A stretch of DNA of 23,283 bases from Myxococcales bacterium (GTDB taxonomy: Bacteria > Myxococcota_A > UBA9160 > JALSIO01): NCBI GenBank assembly GCA_026989995.1, contig JALSIO010000263.1:1-23283 (forward strand), in the 5' to 3' direction. The stretch's first letter is position 1; each line of letters opens with the position of its first letter. A program made the translations under genes and the position numbers. This document shows, in pieces, positions 1 through 8,129 of the stretch. Below the pieces are notes generated by a model. It searched no databases. It was not told the origin of the DNA and was given only the letters and a program-made list of their open reading frames with translations.

Positions 1-2484
1 CCGCTCCGCCACCAGCCGGTCCCGGCGCTCCACCCGACCGGCGTGCTCCACCCGGCGCTCCGTGGCCCGGGCCTCGAGCCGGGACAGCGCGCGGGTTGCG
101 CCGGCGATCCGGACGCCGATCGCATCAAGGGCCTCCTGGTGCCGGGCCCGCGCGGCCCGATCGGCCTCGAGGCGCTCCCCGAGCCCCGCGAGCTCCTCGT
201 CGATCCGCGCCAGCTCGGCGACCCGCGTGCGCCGCTCCGCGAGGCGGGCCTCCCGGGCCTCCACGAGGGCCTTGGCGCGCTCCCGCTGCCGCTCGAGGTC
301 GCCCTCCAGGCTCGCCACCGCGAGCGCGGCGGTGTGGTGGCGATTGCGGAGGTTCTCGATCTCCTCCCGCAGCTCCGAGAGGGCCGCCTCGGCACCGCGG
401 ACCCGGCGCTCCTCGGCACGCACCTGGCGGTCGAGCTCCGCCACCTCGAGGTCGAGCTCGTGAACCTCCCTCTGGCGCCGGAGGGATCCCTCCCGACCCG
501 TGTCGCCCCCGCCTACGAGGAGGCCATCGGGACGCAGGAGGTCGCCCTCGCGGGTCACGAAGGTCGCGGGAAGCCTCCCGTTCCCGTAGACCTCGAGCGC
601 CTCGCCGAGATCCTCGACCACGTTCACCCCGGCGAGGAGCTCGTGCACGAGCCCCGCAACCCCGGGCTGCGGCCGGACCCGCTCCAGCAGGGGCTCGCCC
701 AGCGGCACCAGCCCGGTGGGGTGATGGACCTCGGGCAGCGGGAACTGGAGCACGGCGCCCCCGGCCGCCGAGCGGGCCAGCTCCCGGAGCAGGCCCAGCC
801 CCCGGGCGGCCGAGTCCACCACCAGGGCGTCCGCCCGGTCGCCGAGGGCGGCCTCGGCCGCCCGCTCGAAGCCCGGATCGACCTCGACGAGTTCGCGGAG
901 CAGGCCGCGGACGCCCTCGCGGCCGGGGTCCGCGAGCAGGTGCCGGGTGCCGGGCGGAAGGGTCTCGCCCGTCTCGAGGAGCTCGCGCAGGGAGACGAGC
1001 CGCGCCCGGGCGGTCTCCCGCTGCTCCCGCAGCGCCTGCAGCGATTCCTGGAGGAGCTGCAGCTCGTCGGCCCGCTCCTCCTGGCGGCCGAGGGCCGCCC
1101 GGAGCGCGTTCATGAGGCGGTCCCGCTCCTCGAGGAGCTCGCGGAGGCGCTCCTCGAGGCCCGCCTCCTCCCGTCCCGCCTCTCCGGCCTCGACCCCATG
1201 GGCCTCCATCTCCGCATCGAGGCTCCGCAGACGCTGCTCGAGGGCCGTGCGCCGTTCCTCGAGCGACTGCACCCGGTCCTCGGCCCGGGCGATCCGGGTG
1301 ACGGCCTCGAGGTGCAGGCCGGCGAGTCGCTCCCGCTCCCGCTCGAGCTCCCGCAGGGCGGTGGCCGCGTCCCGGGCCTCGGCCTCCGCGGCGGCGAGCC
1401 GCTCCGCCGCCGCGCCCGAGGCGGACTCGAGCGCCGCGAGCTCGTCCCGGCTGCGCTCGAGCTCGGCCGCCGCCGCGGCGCGCTGCTCCCGGAGGCGCTC
1501 GAGCTCCTCGGCGTGCTCCTCGGCGCGCAGACCGAGCTGCTCCCGCTCCCGCTGCTCGAACTCGATCCGGCTCTCGAGCTCCACGATCCGGGCCCGGAGC
1601 GCGAACAGCGATTCGCTGCCCTCGGCGAGGAGCCGTTCCCGCTCGGCGAGGTGGATCCGCCGCTCGCGGAGCGCGAGCTCGCGCTCGGCCACGCGCGCGT
1701 CGAGCGCGGTGACCGCGTCCCGGAGGTGTTCGAGGGCGGTTTCGGCCTCGTCGATCCGGGCCACCCGCTCCCGGCGATCGTCGGCCGCGAGGCTCAGGTC
1801 GAGCAGCCGCATCTCCTCGCGAAGGGCCTTGTAGCGGGCCGCCTTGCGGGCCTGCCGCTCGAGGGATCCGATCTGTCGGCGGATCTCTCCGAGGACATCC
1901 GACACCCGCGCGAGGTTCTGCTCGGTGGAGGCGATCTTGCTCTCGGCCTCGCGCCGCCGGGCCTTGTACTTGGAGATGCCCGCCGCCTCCTCGATGAGCA
2001 GCCGCCGCTCCTCGGGGCGCATGGAGACGATCTCCGCGATCCGGCCCTGCTCCACGATGGTGTAGCCACGGGTTCCGACGCCCGTATCGCGAAAGAAGTC
2101 GAGCACGTCCCGCAGTCGCACCTGGGTCTTGTTGATCAGGTATTCGGACTCACCCGAGCGGTAGAGCCGCCGGGAGATCCGGACCTCCGGGTAGTCCCCG
2201 AAAGGCGGGGGAACGCCGCCGTCCGAGGTGTCGAAGACCAGCGAGACCTCGGCCATTCCCACCGGTGCCCGGGACTCCGAGCCGGCGAAGATCACGTCCT
2301 CCATGCCCCGGCCCCGCAGGCGCCGGGGGGCCTGCTCGCCCATGGCCCAGCGCACCGCATCGACCACGTTCGACTTGCCGCAGCCATTGGGTCCCACGAT
2401 GGCCGTGATCCCCTCGCGGAAGCGCAGGACCGTCTTGTCGACGAAGGACTTGAAGCCGTGGATCTCGAGGGCCTTGAGTCGCAA
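1..2484 (-). CDS. smc: SMC chromosome segregation ATPase (C-terminal part beyond window)
   Basis: ATPase of the bacterial condensin, which organises and segregates the chromosome with ScpA and ScpB. The visible 828 codons start at TTG 2484, and the N-terminus MRLKALEIHGFKSF matches the family start. The Walker A GPNGCGKSN lies at residues 31-39, followed by AVRWAMGEQ and the conserved blocks FRDTGVGTRGYTIVEQG and EEAAGISKYK. Long Glu/Arg/Ala-rich coiled coil follows, then a hinge near residues 515-660 containing VVEDL, FVTREGDLL and GGLLVGGG-like glycine-rich sequence, then the returning coil. Family members are about 1,150-1,200 aa, so the C-terminal ATPase lobe (signature motif and Walker B) lies left of position 1. 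TTG is preferred over an in-frame CTG at 2520 because it gives the exact family N-terminus and has GAGG just upstream. It follows the exporter gene after 39 bp in the same frame and is probably co-transcribed. The call is secure; only the start codon is slightly uncertain. Confidence 0.96.
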   Translation of the reverse strand, partial: MRLKALEIHGFKSFVDKTVLRFREGITAIVGPNGCGKSNVVDAVRWAMGEQAPRRLRGRGMEDVIFAGSESRAPVGMAEVSLVFDTSDGGVPPPFGDYPEVRISRRLYRSGESEYLINKTQVRLRDVLDFFRDTGVGTRGYTIVEQGRIAEIVSMRPEERRLLIEEAAGISKYKARRREAESKIASTEQNLARVSDVLGEIRRQIGSLERQARKAARYKALREEMRLLDLSLAADDRRERVARIDEAETALEHLRDAVTALDARVAERELALRERRIHLAERERLLAEGSESLFALRARIVELESRIEFEQREREQLGLRAEEHAEELERLREQRAAAAAELERSRDELAALESASGAAAERLAAAEAEARDAATALRELERERERLAGLHLEAVTRIARAEDRVQSLEERRTALEQRLRSLDAEMEAHGVEAGEAGREEAGLEERLRELLEERDRLMNALRAALGRQEERADELQLLQESLQALREQRETARARLVSLRELLETGETLPPGTRHLLADPGREGVRGLLRELVEVDPGFERAAEAALGDRADALVVDSAARGLGLLRELARSAAGGAVLQFPLPEVHHPTGLVPLGEPLLERVRPQPGVAGLVHELLAGVNVVEDLGEALEVYGNGRLPATFVTREGDLLRPDGLLVGGGDTGREGSLRRQREVHELDLEVAELDRQVRAEERRVRGAEAALSELREEIENLRNRHHTAALAVASLEGDLERQRERAKALVEAREARLAERRTRVAELARIDEELAGLGERLEADRAARARHQEALDAIGVRIAGATRALSRLEARATERRVEHAGRVERRDRLVAER

Positions 2485-2523
2485 CTCCGCCTCGCGGCCC
2501 GCGCGGAGGCGTCGGGCCAGGGC

Positions 2524-4410
2524 TCAGGGGGCGGGGGGTCTTGGGGACAGCCCCTTTCTATCAGCGCCGGCCGGCGATGACAAGGGGAGGCCCGCCTCCT
2601 GCATCTGGTGGAGGTAGAGCCGCTGGTAGAGGCCGCCGGCGGCGAGCAGATCCTCGTGGGTGCCGGCCTCGACGATCCGGCCGCGGTGGAGCACGAAGAT
2701 GCGGTCCACGTCGCGGATGGTGGACAGCCGGTGGGCGATGACCAGGGCGGTCCGGCCCTCGAGCACCCGGCGGATGCCCCGCTGGACCAGGGCCTCGGTC
2801 TCCGGGTCGATGGAGCTCGTGGCCTCGTCGAGGACCAGGACATCGGCCCCGTGGACCAGCGCCCGGGCGAAGGCGAGGAGCTGCCGCTGCCCGGCGGAGA
2901 GGTTGGCGCCCCGCTCCCGGACCTCGGTGTCGTAGCCCCGGGGCAGGGTCTCGATGAAGCGGTGCAGCTCGACGCTCCGCGCGGCGGCCTCGATCTCCGC
3001 GCGGGAGACATCCTTGCGGCCGAGGGCGATGTTGTCGGCGATGGTGCCGCTGAACAGGAAGACGTCCTGGAGGACCATGGCCACCCGCCGCCGGAGCTCC
3101 CGCTGGGGCAGCTCGCGGAGGTCCACCCCGTCGAGGAGGATCCGCCCGCGATCCACTTCGTAGAGGCGCGCGAGCAGCTTGATCACCGAGGTCTTCCCGG
3201 CGCCGGTGGGTCCCACGAAGGCCACCCGCTCGCCCGGCTCGACCTCGAAGGAGAGGTCCCGGAGCACCCATTCGCCCGGCTGGTACGCGAAGGAGACCCC
3301 TTCGAAGGCCACCGCACCCCGGCGCCCGGGCGCCGGCAGTCGCGGGTGATCCGGGTCCCGGATGGCCGGCTCGGTGTCGAGGAGCTGGAAGATGCGCTCC
3401 GCGCTCGCCATGGCGGACTGCATGACCGAGTACTTGGCGGAGAGGTCCCGCAGGGGGAGGAAGAAGCGGCGCATCCACTCGATGAAGAGATACAGGGTGC
3501 CCACCTCCGCGATGCCCGCGCCGTAGCCGATGATCACGGCCACCGTGATGCCGGTGGCGAGCTCCACCACCGCGAAGAGGGCGGCGTCGTAGCGGATCGA
3601 TTGCTTCCAGGCATCGCGATGGGCGGCGTTCAGCCGCTCGAAGTCGGCCTCGTTTCGCGCCTCCCGGGTGAAGAGCTGCACCACCTTCATGCCGGTCACG
3701 GTCTCCTGGAGCATCGCGTTGATGCGCGCGATCCGGACCCGGACCTTGCGGAAGGCCTCGCGCACCTTGTAGCGGAAGACCACCGCCGCCACGGCGAGGA
3801 GCGGAACCACGGCGAAGGCGGCGAGGGCCAGCCGCGCATCCAGCCAGAAGAGGACGCCGGCCAGGACCACCATCTTGGCCAGGTCGGTGACCAGGGCCAC
3901 GATGCCCGAGGAGAACATCTCGGCGAGGTTCTCGATGTCGTTGGTGGCCCGGGTGACCAGCCTCCCCACCGGGTACCGGTCGAAGAAGCCCAGGTGGAGT
4001 TTCTGGATGTGCCGGAAGACCTCGCGGCGGAGGTCCCGCATCGCGAACTGGCCCGTGCGGCCCATGAGCGCCATGTGGAGGAACTGCAGACCGGCCCCGC
4101 CCAGCATGGCGCCGAGGTAGAGCAGCGCGAGCCAGGTGAGCGGGTCGAGGCCCGCCGGGGGGTCGAAGAGCCGCACCAGGGGGCCGGCGGGCTCCGAGGC
4201 GGCGGCGCTGCCGAAGACCCGGTCGAGCCCGATCTTGATCAGCCAGCCCGGGAGGAGCTCGAGGGCGAAGAGCGGCACCACGAGCGCCAGCGTGAGCGCC
4301 ACCTGCCCGCGGTAGGGGCGGACGATGCGCCAGAGCCGGGCCACCAGGCGGGCGTCGAGGGCCTTGCCGAGCGCCTCCTCCTCGTGGATGCTGGCACCCG
4401 GCGCGCTCAT
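2524..4410 (-). CDS. ABC exporter half-transporter, catalytic partner of a heterodimer (MdlB/YheH-like)
   Basis: Type IV ABC exporter of 628 aa: an N-terminal six-helix membrane domain (about residues 35-325) fused to a nucleotide-binding domain. The NBD has Walker A GPTGAGKT near residues 399-406, a signature in the variant form LSAGQRQLLAFARAL near 503, Walker B VLVLDEATSSID near 525-534 with the catalytic Glu intact, and the switch His in VIAHRLSTI near 560. The variant LSxGQRQLL signature with an intact Glu is typical of the catalytic member of heterodimeric exporters (MdlB, YheH/BmrD, TM288 type, from family knowledge). Its start overlaps the stop of the upstream exporter by ATGA, which fits 1:1 production of two subunits. 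Substrate is unknown; the neighbouring glycosyltransferase and the MdlAB resemblance suggest a lipid, glycolipid or drug. It might also work alone, but the degenerate neighbour argues for pairing. Confidence 0.92.
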   Translation of the reverse strand: MSAPGASIHEEEALGKALDARLVARLWRIVRPYRGQVALTLALVVPLFALELLPGWLIKIGLDRVFGSAAASEPAGPLVRLFDPPAGLDPLTWLALLYLGAMLGGAGLQFLHMALMGRTGQFAMRDLRREVFRHIQKLHLGFFDRYPVGRLVTRATNDIENLAEMFSSGIVALVTDLAKMVVLAGVLFWLDARLALAAFAVVPLLAVAAVVFRYKVREAFRKVRVRIARINAMLQETVTGMKVVQLFTREARNEADFERLNAAHRDAWKQSIRYDAALFAVVELATGITVAVIIGYGAGIAEVGTLYLFIEWMRRFFLPLRDLSAKYSVMQSAMASAERIFQLLDTEPAIRDPDHPRLPAPGRRGAVAFEGVSFAYQPGEWVLRDLSFEVEPGERVAFVGPTGAGKTSVIKLLARLYEVDRGRILLDGVDLRELPQRELRRRVAMVLQDVFLFSGTIADNIALGRKDVSRAEIEAAARSVELHRFIETLPRGYDTEVRERGANLSAGQRQLLAFARALVHGADVLVLDEATSSIDPETEALVQRGIRRVLEGRTALVIAHRLSTIRDVDRIFVLHRGRIVEAGTHEDLLAAGGLYQRLYLHQMQEAGLPLSSPAGADRKGLSPRPPAP

Positions 4411-6248
4411 GCGCCCCCCCCGCCGCCGGCGGCCCCGGCCCGGATCGCCTCGGGCGCCTCGGACTCCGGGGACTCCTCCTGCTCCCGACAGAGCCGGGCG
4501 TAGAGCCCTCCCCGCGCGAGGAGCTCCTCGTGGGTGCCGAGCTCGACGAGCCGGCCGTCCTCGAGGACCGCGATGCGGTCCGCCTCCCGCACGGCGGAGA
4601 CCCGCGACGAGACGATCACCAGGGTTCGGCGACCCATCTCGCGGCGCAGCTCCCGCAGGATCCGGGCCTCCGTCTCGCCGTCGACACTCGAGAGCGCGTC
4701 GTCGAGGATGAGGATCTTCGGGTCCATGGCCAGAGCCCGGGCGAGGGCCGCCCGCTGTCGCTGCCCGCCGGAGAGCATCACGCCGCGCTCGCCCACCACG
4801 GTGTCGTAGCCCTGGGGCAGCTCGGCCACGTCGCGGTGAAGCTGGGCCCGGCGGGCGACTTCCTCGATCTCCTCCCGGCTCATTCCCGGGCGGCCGAAGG
4901 CGATGTTCTCCGCGAGGGTGAGCGAGAAGAGGAAGGACTCCTGGGGCACCACGGCGATCGAGGAGCGCAGGGTGCGGAGCGGAATCCGGTTGATATCGAT
5001 GCCGTCGATGGTGATCCGGCCGTCGTCGACCTCGTAGAGGCGGGGGATCACCGAGGCCAGGGTGCTCTTGCCGGAGCCCACCGGCCCCACCACGCCCAGC
5101 GTGGAGCCGGCGGGAATGCGCAGGTGGAGGTCCCGGAGCGCGGGCTCCCGCCCTTCGCCGGGGTAGCGGAAGGTGAGCCGGTGGAAGGCGATCTCACCCC
5201 CGAGCTCGTCCACCGGAGCCACGTCCTCCCGGTCGGCGATGGAGGGGGCGACCCGAAGGATCTCGTCGATCCGCTGCATGGACGCGGCGCCCCGCTGGAT
5301 CAGCGCCACCACCCAGCCCATGATGAAGGTCGGGAAGGTGAGCTCGTAGATGTACATGGCGAAGGTGAAGAAGCTCGCCACCGTCATCTGCCCGGCCAGG
5401 ATCTCCCGCCCGCCCACGTAGAGCACGATCCACATGGCGGCAGCCGGCAGCAGGCTGGTGATGGCGGGCATGGCGGCGTTCACCCGGACGAGGCCGAGCT
5501 GCCGCCGGAAGAGCCGCTCGTTGGCCTCCTCGAAGCGCCGCTCGGACTCGGGCTCCATGGCGTAGGCCTTCACGACCGCGATCCCGGAAATGGTCTCCTG
5601 GAGCTGGCTCGAGAGGTCGGAGAGCGCCTCCTGCACCAGGAGGTTGTAGCGGTGGATCCCCCGGCCGAAGGTCCGCGCGATCAGGATGAAGAGGGGATAG
5701 GGGAGGATCACCAGCGCCGTGAGCCGCGGCTCGAGGTGGAACATGGCGCCGAGGACGGCGAGGTACATCACGGGCGTCTGCACCAGGGAGAGCAGGCCCG
5801 GGCCGAGCAGCAGCCGGACCGAGTTGAGATCGTTGACGCAGCGGCTCATCAGGTCGCCGGTGCGCCACCGCAGGAAGAAGGACTGGGGCAGCCGCTGCAG
5901 GTGGCCGAAGAGGTCGCCCCGGATCTCGTACTCGATCTCCCGAGCCGCGTGGAAGACCAGGGTTCGCGAGAAGTAGCGGACCACCGCGCGGGCCACCGCG
6001 GCGCCGGCCAGGATGGCGCAGCGCCGCGCGACCTCCGCCGCGGGCAGCCCCTGCTCCACCGCCGCGATGGCCCATCCCACGAGCAGCGGGATCACCACGA
6101 AGCCGCCCACGTAGGCCAGGATGCTGGCCACGGCGACGGCGTAGTAGCCCCGGTTCCGCGAGACGTAGGAGAGCAGCCGCCGGAAGGCGGAACGCGCGCC
6201 CGCTCCTCCGACGGCGCTCGTCTCGAAGGCGGCCTCCGGTGCGTTCAC
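4407..6248 (-). CDS. ABC exporter half-transporter with degenerate ATP site (MdlA/YheI-like)
   Basis: Partner ABC exporter of 613 aa, starting at GTG 6248 (N-terminus VNAPEAAFET). The open frame runs to 7811, but the upstream part is antisense to purM and is not coding. After a six-helix membrane domain (about residues 40-320), the NBD has Walker A GPVGSGKST near residues 388-396 and a canonical signature LSGGQRQRAALARAL. Walker B reads LILDDALSSVD near residue 516, so Asp replaces the catalytic Glu. The switch region reads LVIVSSRVSAV near 547, with Ser where His is expected. Loss of both residues is the pattern of the degenerate site in heterodimeric exporters (TM287, BmrC/YheI and MdlA types). 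Its intact LSGGQ would complete the partner's working site. It overlaps the glycosyltransferase gene before it by GTGA and the next exporter by ATGA, so all three are probably translated from one mRNA. Confidence 0.93.
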   Translation of the reverse strand: MNAPEAAFETSAVGGAGARSAFRRLLSYVSRNRGYYAVAVASILAYVGGFVVIPLLVGWAIAAVEQGLPAAEVARRCAILAGAAVARAVVRYFSRTLVFHAAREIEYEIRGDLFGHLQRLPQSFFLRWRTGDLMSRCVNDLNSVRLLLGPGLLSLVQTPVMYLAVLGAMFHLEPRLTALVILPYPLFILIARTFGRGIHRYNLLVQEALSDLSSQLQETISGIAVVKAYAMEPESERRFEEANERLFRRQLGLVRVNAAMPAITSLLPAAAMWIVLYVGGREILAGQMTVASFFTFAMYIYELTFPTFIMGWVVALIQRGAASMQRIDEILRVAPSIADREDVAPVDELGGEIAFHRLTFRYPGEGREPALRDLHLRIPAGSTLGVVGPVGSGKSTLASVIPRLYEVDDGRITIDGIDINRIPLRTLRSSIAVVPQESFLFSLTLAENIAFGRPGMSREEIEEVARRAQLHRDVAELPQGYDTVVGERGVMLSGGQRQRAALARALAMDPKILILDDALSSVDGETEARILRELRREMGRRTLVIVSSRVSAVREADRIAVLEDGRLVELGTHEELLARGGLYARLCREQEESPESEAPEAIRAGAAGGGGGA

Positions 6249-6913
6249 CGGCGGTACCAGGCGGCGAGGCGCTCCCGGGGAAGGCGGAGGGCCCGCCCGA
6301 GCAGGGCCCCGCTGTTCCGGAGCACCGTCCTCGCCACCCCCCGCTCGAGGTAGCGGCGCGCCGAGGTGGTGGCGTCGGCGGGAAGCAGGACGAAGCGGCC
6401 GTGCCGGCGAAGCGTGGCCACGAGGTCGAGGTCCTCCATGATGGGCACCTGGGGCACCCCGCCGAGCCGGCGGAGCACCACGGCACGGCAGAACAGGGCC
6501 TGGTCTCCGTACGGGAGCCGGAGCCAGCGGCTCCGCAGGCGGGCTCCCCACTCGACGACCCGAAGCGCGGGCCCGGACTCGCGGAACCGGAACCCGAAGG
6601 CGCCGCCCACCACGGCCGGCTCCGCGAGCGCACGCCGGACGAGGTCCGCGTACCCCGGAGGCAGCCACGTGTCGGCGTGGAGGAAGATCACCGCCTCGGC
6701 ATCGGTGGCCGCGAAGCCGGCCTGGAGCTGCCGCGCCCGCCCGGGCGGCGCGGTGATCACCCGCGCCCCGGCCTCCCGCGCCCGTGCGGTGGTCCCGTCC
6801 CGGCTTCCGCCGTCCACGACCACCACCTCCGCTCCGGGCGCCCGTGCGCTCGCGATCGCCCCGGCCACGGTGTCTGCCTCGTCGAGCGCCGGGATCACCA
6901 CCGCGATCCGCAC
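6245..6913 (-). CDS. Family 2 glycosyltransferase, TIGR04283 type
   Basis: Small GT-A fold glycosyltransferase of 222 aa, starting at GTG 6913. The N-terminus MRIAVVIPALDEADTV leads to VVVDGGSRDGT and the metal-binding HADT motif (VIFLHADTWLPPGY). Next come AVVGGAFGFRF, YGDQALFCR and PIMEDLDL, the blocks that define the short subgroup named TIGR04283 (once called rSAM/selenodomain-associated transferase 2; now often annotated as an arsenosugar biosynthesis glycosyltransferase). The usual neighbours of that subgroup, a radical SAM protein and a DUF2064 transferase, are not in this window, so the substrate is open. It leads the exporter-smc unit and overlaps the next gene by GTGA. No Shine-Dalgarno sequence is visible; a TATGCT element ends 6 nt before the GTG, which would suit a leaderless transcript. 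Family assignment is good; the function label is weak. Confidence 0.88.
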   Translation of the reverse strand: MRIAVVIPALDEADTVAGAIASARAPGAEVVVVDGGSRDGTTARAREAGARVITAPPGRARQLQAGFAATDAEAVIFLHADTWLPPGYADLVRRALAEPAVVGGAFGFRFRESGPALRVVEWGARLRSRWLRLPYGDQALFCRAVVLRRLGGVPQVPIMEDLDLVATLRRHGRFVLLPADATTSARRYLERGVARTVLRNSGALLGRALRLPRERLAAWYRR

Positions 6914-6919
6914 GGGGGG

Positions 6920-6925
6920 AGCATA
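6920..6925 (-). promoter_or_regulatory. Candidate -10 element for the glycosyltransferase-exporter-smc unit
   Basis: On the minus strand TATGCT (TANNNT pattern) is followed by six C residues and then the GTG at 6913. Initiation 6-8 nt after a -10 box would fall on or beside the start codon. No convincing -35 box was seen. The position is seen directly; promoter activity is inferred. Confidence 0.4.
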
Positions 6926-6959
6926 GCACCGCGAACGCGAGCTCCCTCGGGGGGGTGCG

Positions 6960-8129
6960 GTGCCCCGATTGACCCCGCCCCGCCGGTCCCGTATCCCATG
7001 CCCGGTGAGCCGAACCCCGGACTCCCGACGCCCCGGGTCCTCCTCCGGCGCCGCCGCCCTCGGCGGCGCGGCGCCCTCCTACGCCCGCGCCGGTGTGGAT
7101 CTCGACCGGGACGAGGGGCTCGTCGACGAGATCCGCGAGATCGCCCGCTCCACCTTCCGGCCCGAGGTGCTCTCGTCGATCGGCGGATTCGCGGGGCTGT
7201 TCAAGATCCCCGAGCGCTACCGGGATCCCATCCTGGTCGCCGGCAACGACGGTGTCGGGACCAAGCTGCGCCTCGCGGCCGAGGTGGGCCGCTTCGAGCC
7301 GGTGGGCATCGACTGCGTGGCCATGGTCGTGAACGACCTCGTGGTGCAGGGTGCGGAGCCGCTGGTCTTCCTGGACTACCTGGCCATGGGCGAGCTCGAG
7401 CCCGAGCAGGTGAAGGCCGCGCTCCGGGGCGTGGCCGAGGGCTGCCGCCGGGCCGGGTGCGCGCTCGTCGGCGGCGAGACCGCGAGCATGCCCGGGATGA
7501 TGCGGAAGGGCGATCTCGAGCTCGTCGGCTTCGGGGTCGGCGTGGTGGAACGCGACCGCGTCATCGACGGCTCCACGGTCGGAGAGGGGGATGTGCTGCT
7601 CGGCCTCGCGAGCTCGGGCTGCCACAGCAACGGCTACTCCCTGATCCGGCGCATCCTCGAAGAGGCCGGGCAGGAGGGACGCGCCGACCTCTTCGCCGTG
7701 CACGAGCGTCTGAATACCACGCTGGCCGGCGCGCTGCTCACGCCGACGCGCATCTACGTGAAGCCCGTGCTGAACCTCCTGCGGGATTTCACCCTGAACG
7801 GCATGGTCCACATCACCGGTGGTGGCTTCGAGGGCAACGTGCCCCGGGTGCTCCCGAAGGGCGTGCGCGCCCGCATCGACCCCGCGGCGTGGCCGCGGCC
7901 CGCGATCTTCGACCTGCTCCAGGAGCTCGGGAAGATCGCCGAGGCCGAGATGCTCCGCGTGTTCAACTGTGGCATCGGCATGATCCTGATCGTGCCGCGC
8001 GACGAGGCGCAGGAGATCGCCGAGCGCCTCGAGGGCATGGGCGAGCGCGCCTACCGGATCGGCGAGATCGAGCGCAAGGAGCCCGACGAACCGCCGCTGC
8101 TCTTCGCCCGGGCCGCGAGCCGCCGCTGA
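6960..8129 (+). CDS. purM: Phosphoribosylformylglycinamidine cyclo-ligase (AIR synthetase)
   Basis: Cytosolic enzyme that closes the imidazole ring in de novo purine synthesis (FGAM + ATP to AIR + ADP + Pi). Every family block is present in order: PSYARAGVDLD, the glycine-rich GNDGVGTKLRLA, AMVVNDLVVQGAEPLVFLDY, GGETASMPGM, LLGLASSGCHSNGYSL, VHITGGGFEGNVPRVLP and VFNCGIGMILIVP. The frame is open from GTG 6960 (389 aa). GTG 7005 would give 374 aa and is equally possible, because PurM proteins are about 345-355 aa and the extra N-terminal stretch is Arg/Pro/Ser-rich and unconserved. The ATG at 6998 is out of frame. It is divergent from the glycosyltransferase gene. Its stop shares one base with the next start (TGATG at 8127-8131), so the flavoprotein-like gene is coupled to it. 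The usual companion purN is not next to it. Confidence 0.96.
   Translation: MPRLTPPRRSRIPCPVSRTPDSRRPGSSSGAAALGGAAPSYARAGVDLDRDEGLVDEIREIARSTFRPEVLSSIGGFAGLFKIPERYRDPILVAGNDGVGTKLRLAAEVGRFEPVGIDCVAMVVNDLVVQGAEPLVFLDYLAMGELEPEQVKAALRGVAEGCRRAGCALVGGETASMPGMMRKGDLELVGFGVGVVERDRVIDGSTVGEGDVLLGLASSGCHSNGYSLIRRILEEAGQEGRADLFAVHERLNTTLAGALLTPTRIYVKPVLNLLRDFTLNGMVHITGGGFEGNVPRVLPKGVRARIDPAAWPRPAIFDLLQELGKIAEAEMLRVFNCGIGMILIVPRDEAQEIAERLEGMGERAYRIGEIERKEPDEPPLLFARAASRR

Noticed and set aside
43..2580. 845-codon open frame on the plus strand opposite smc
   Set aside because: It is the mirror of SMC coiled coil in GC-rich codons; it has no recognisable domain, while the minus frame has every SMC motif.
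4407..7811. Very long first exporter reaching across purM
   Set aside because: The part beyond 6248 is antisense to purM and out of frame with the glycosyltransferase; GTG 6248 gives the normal family length.
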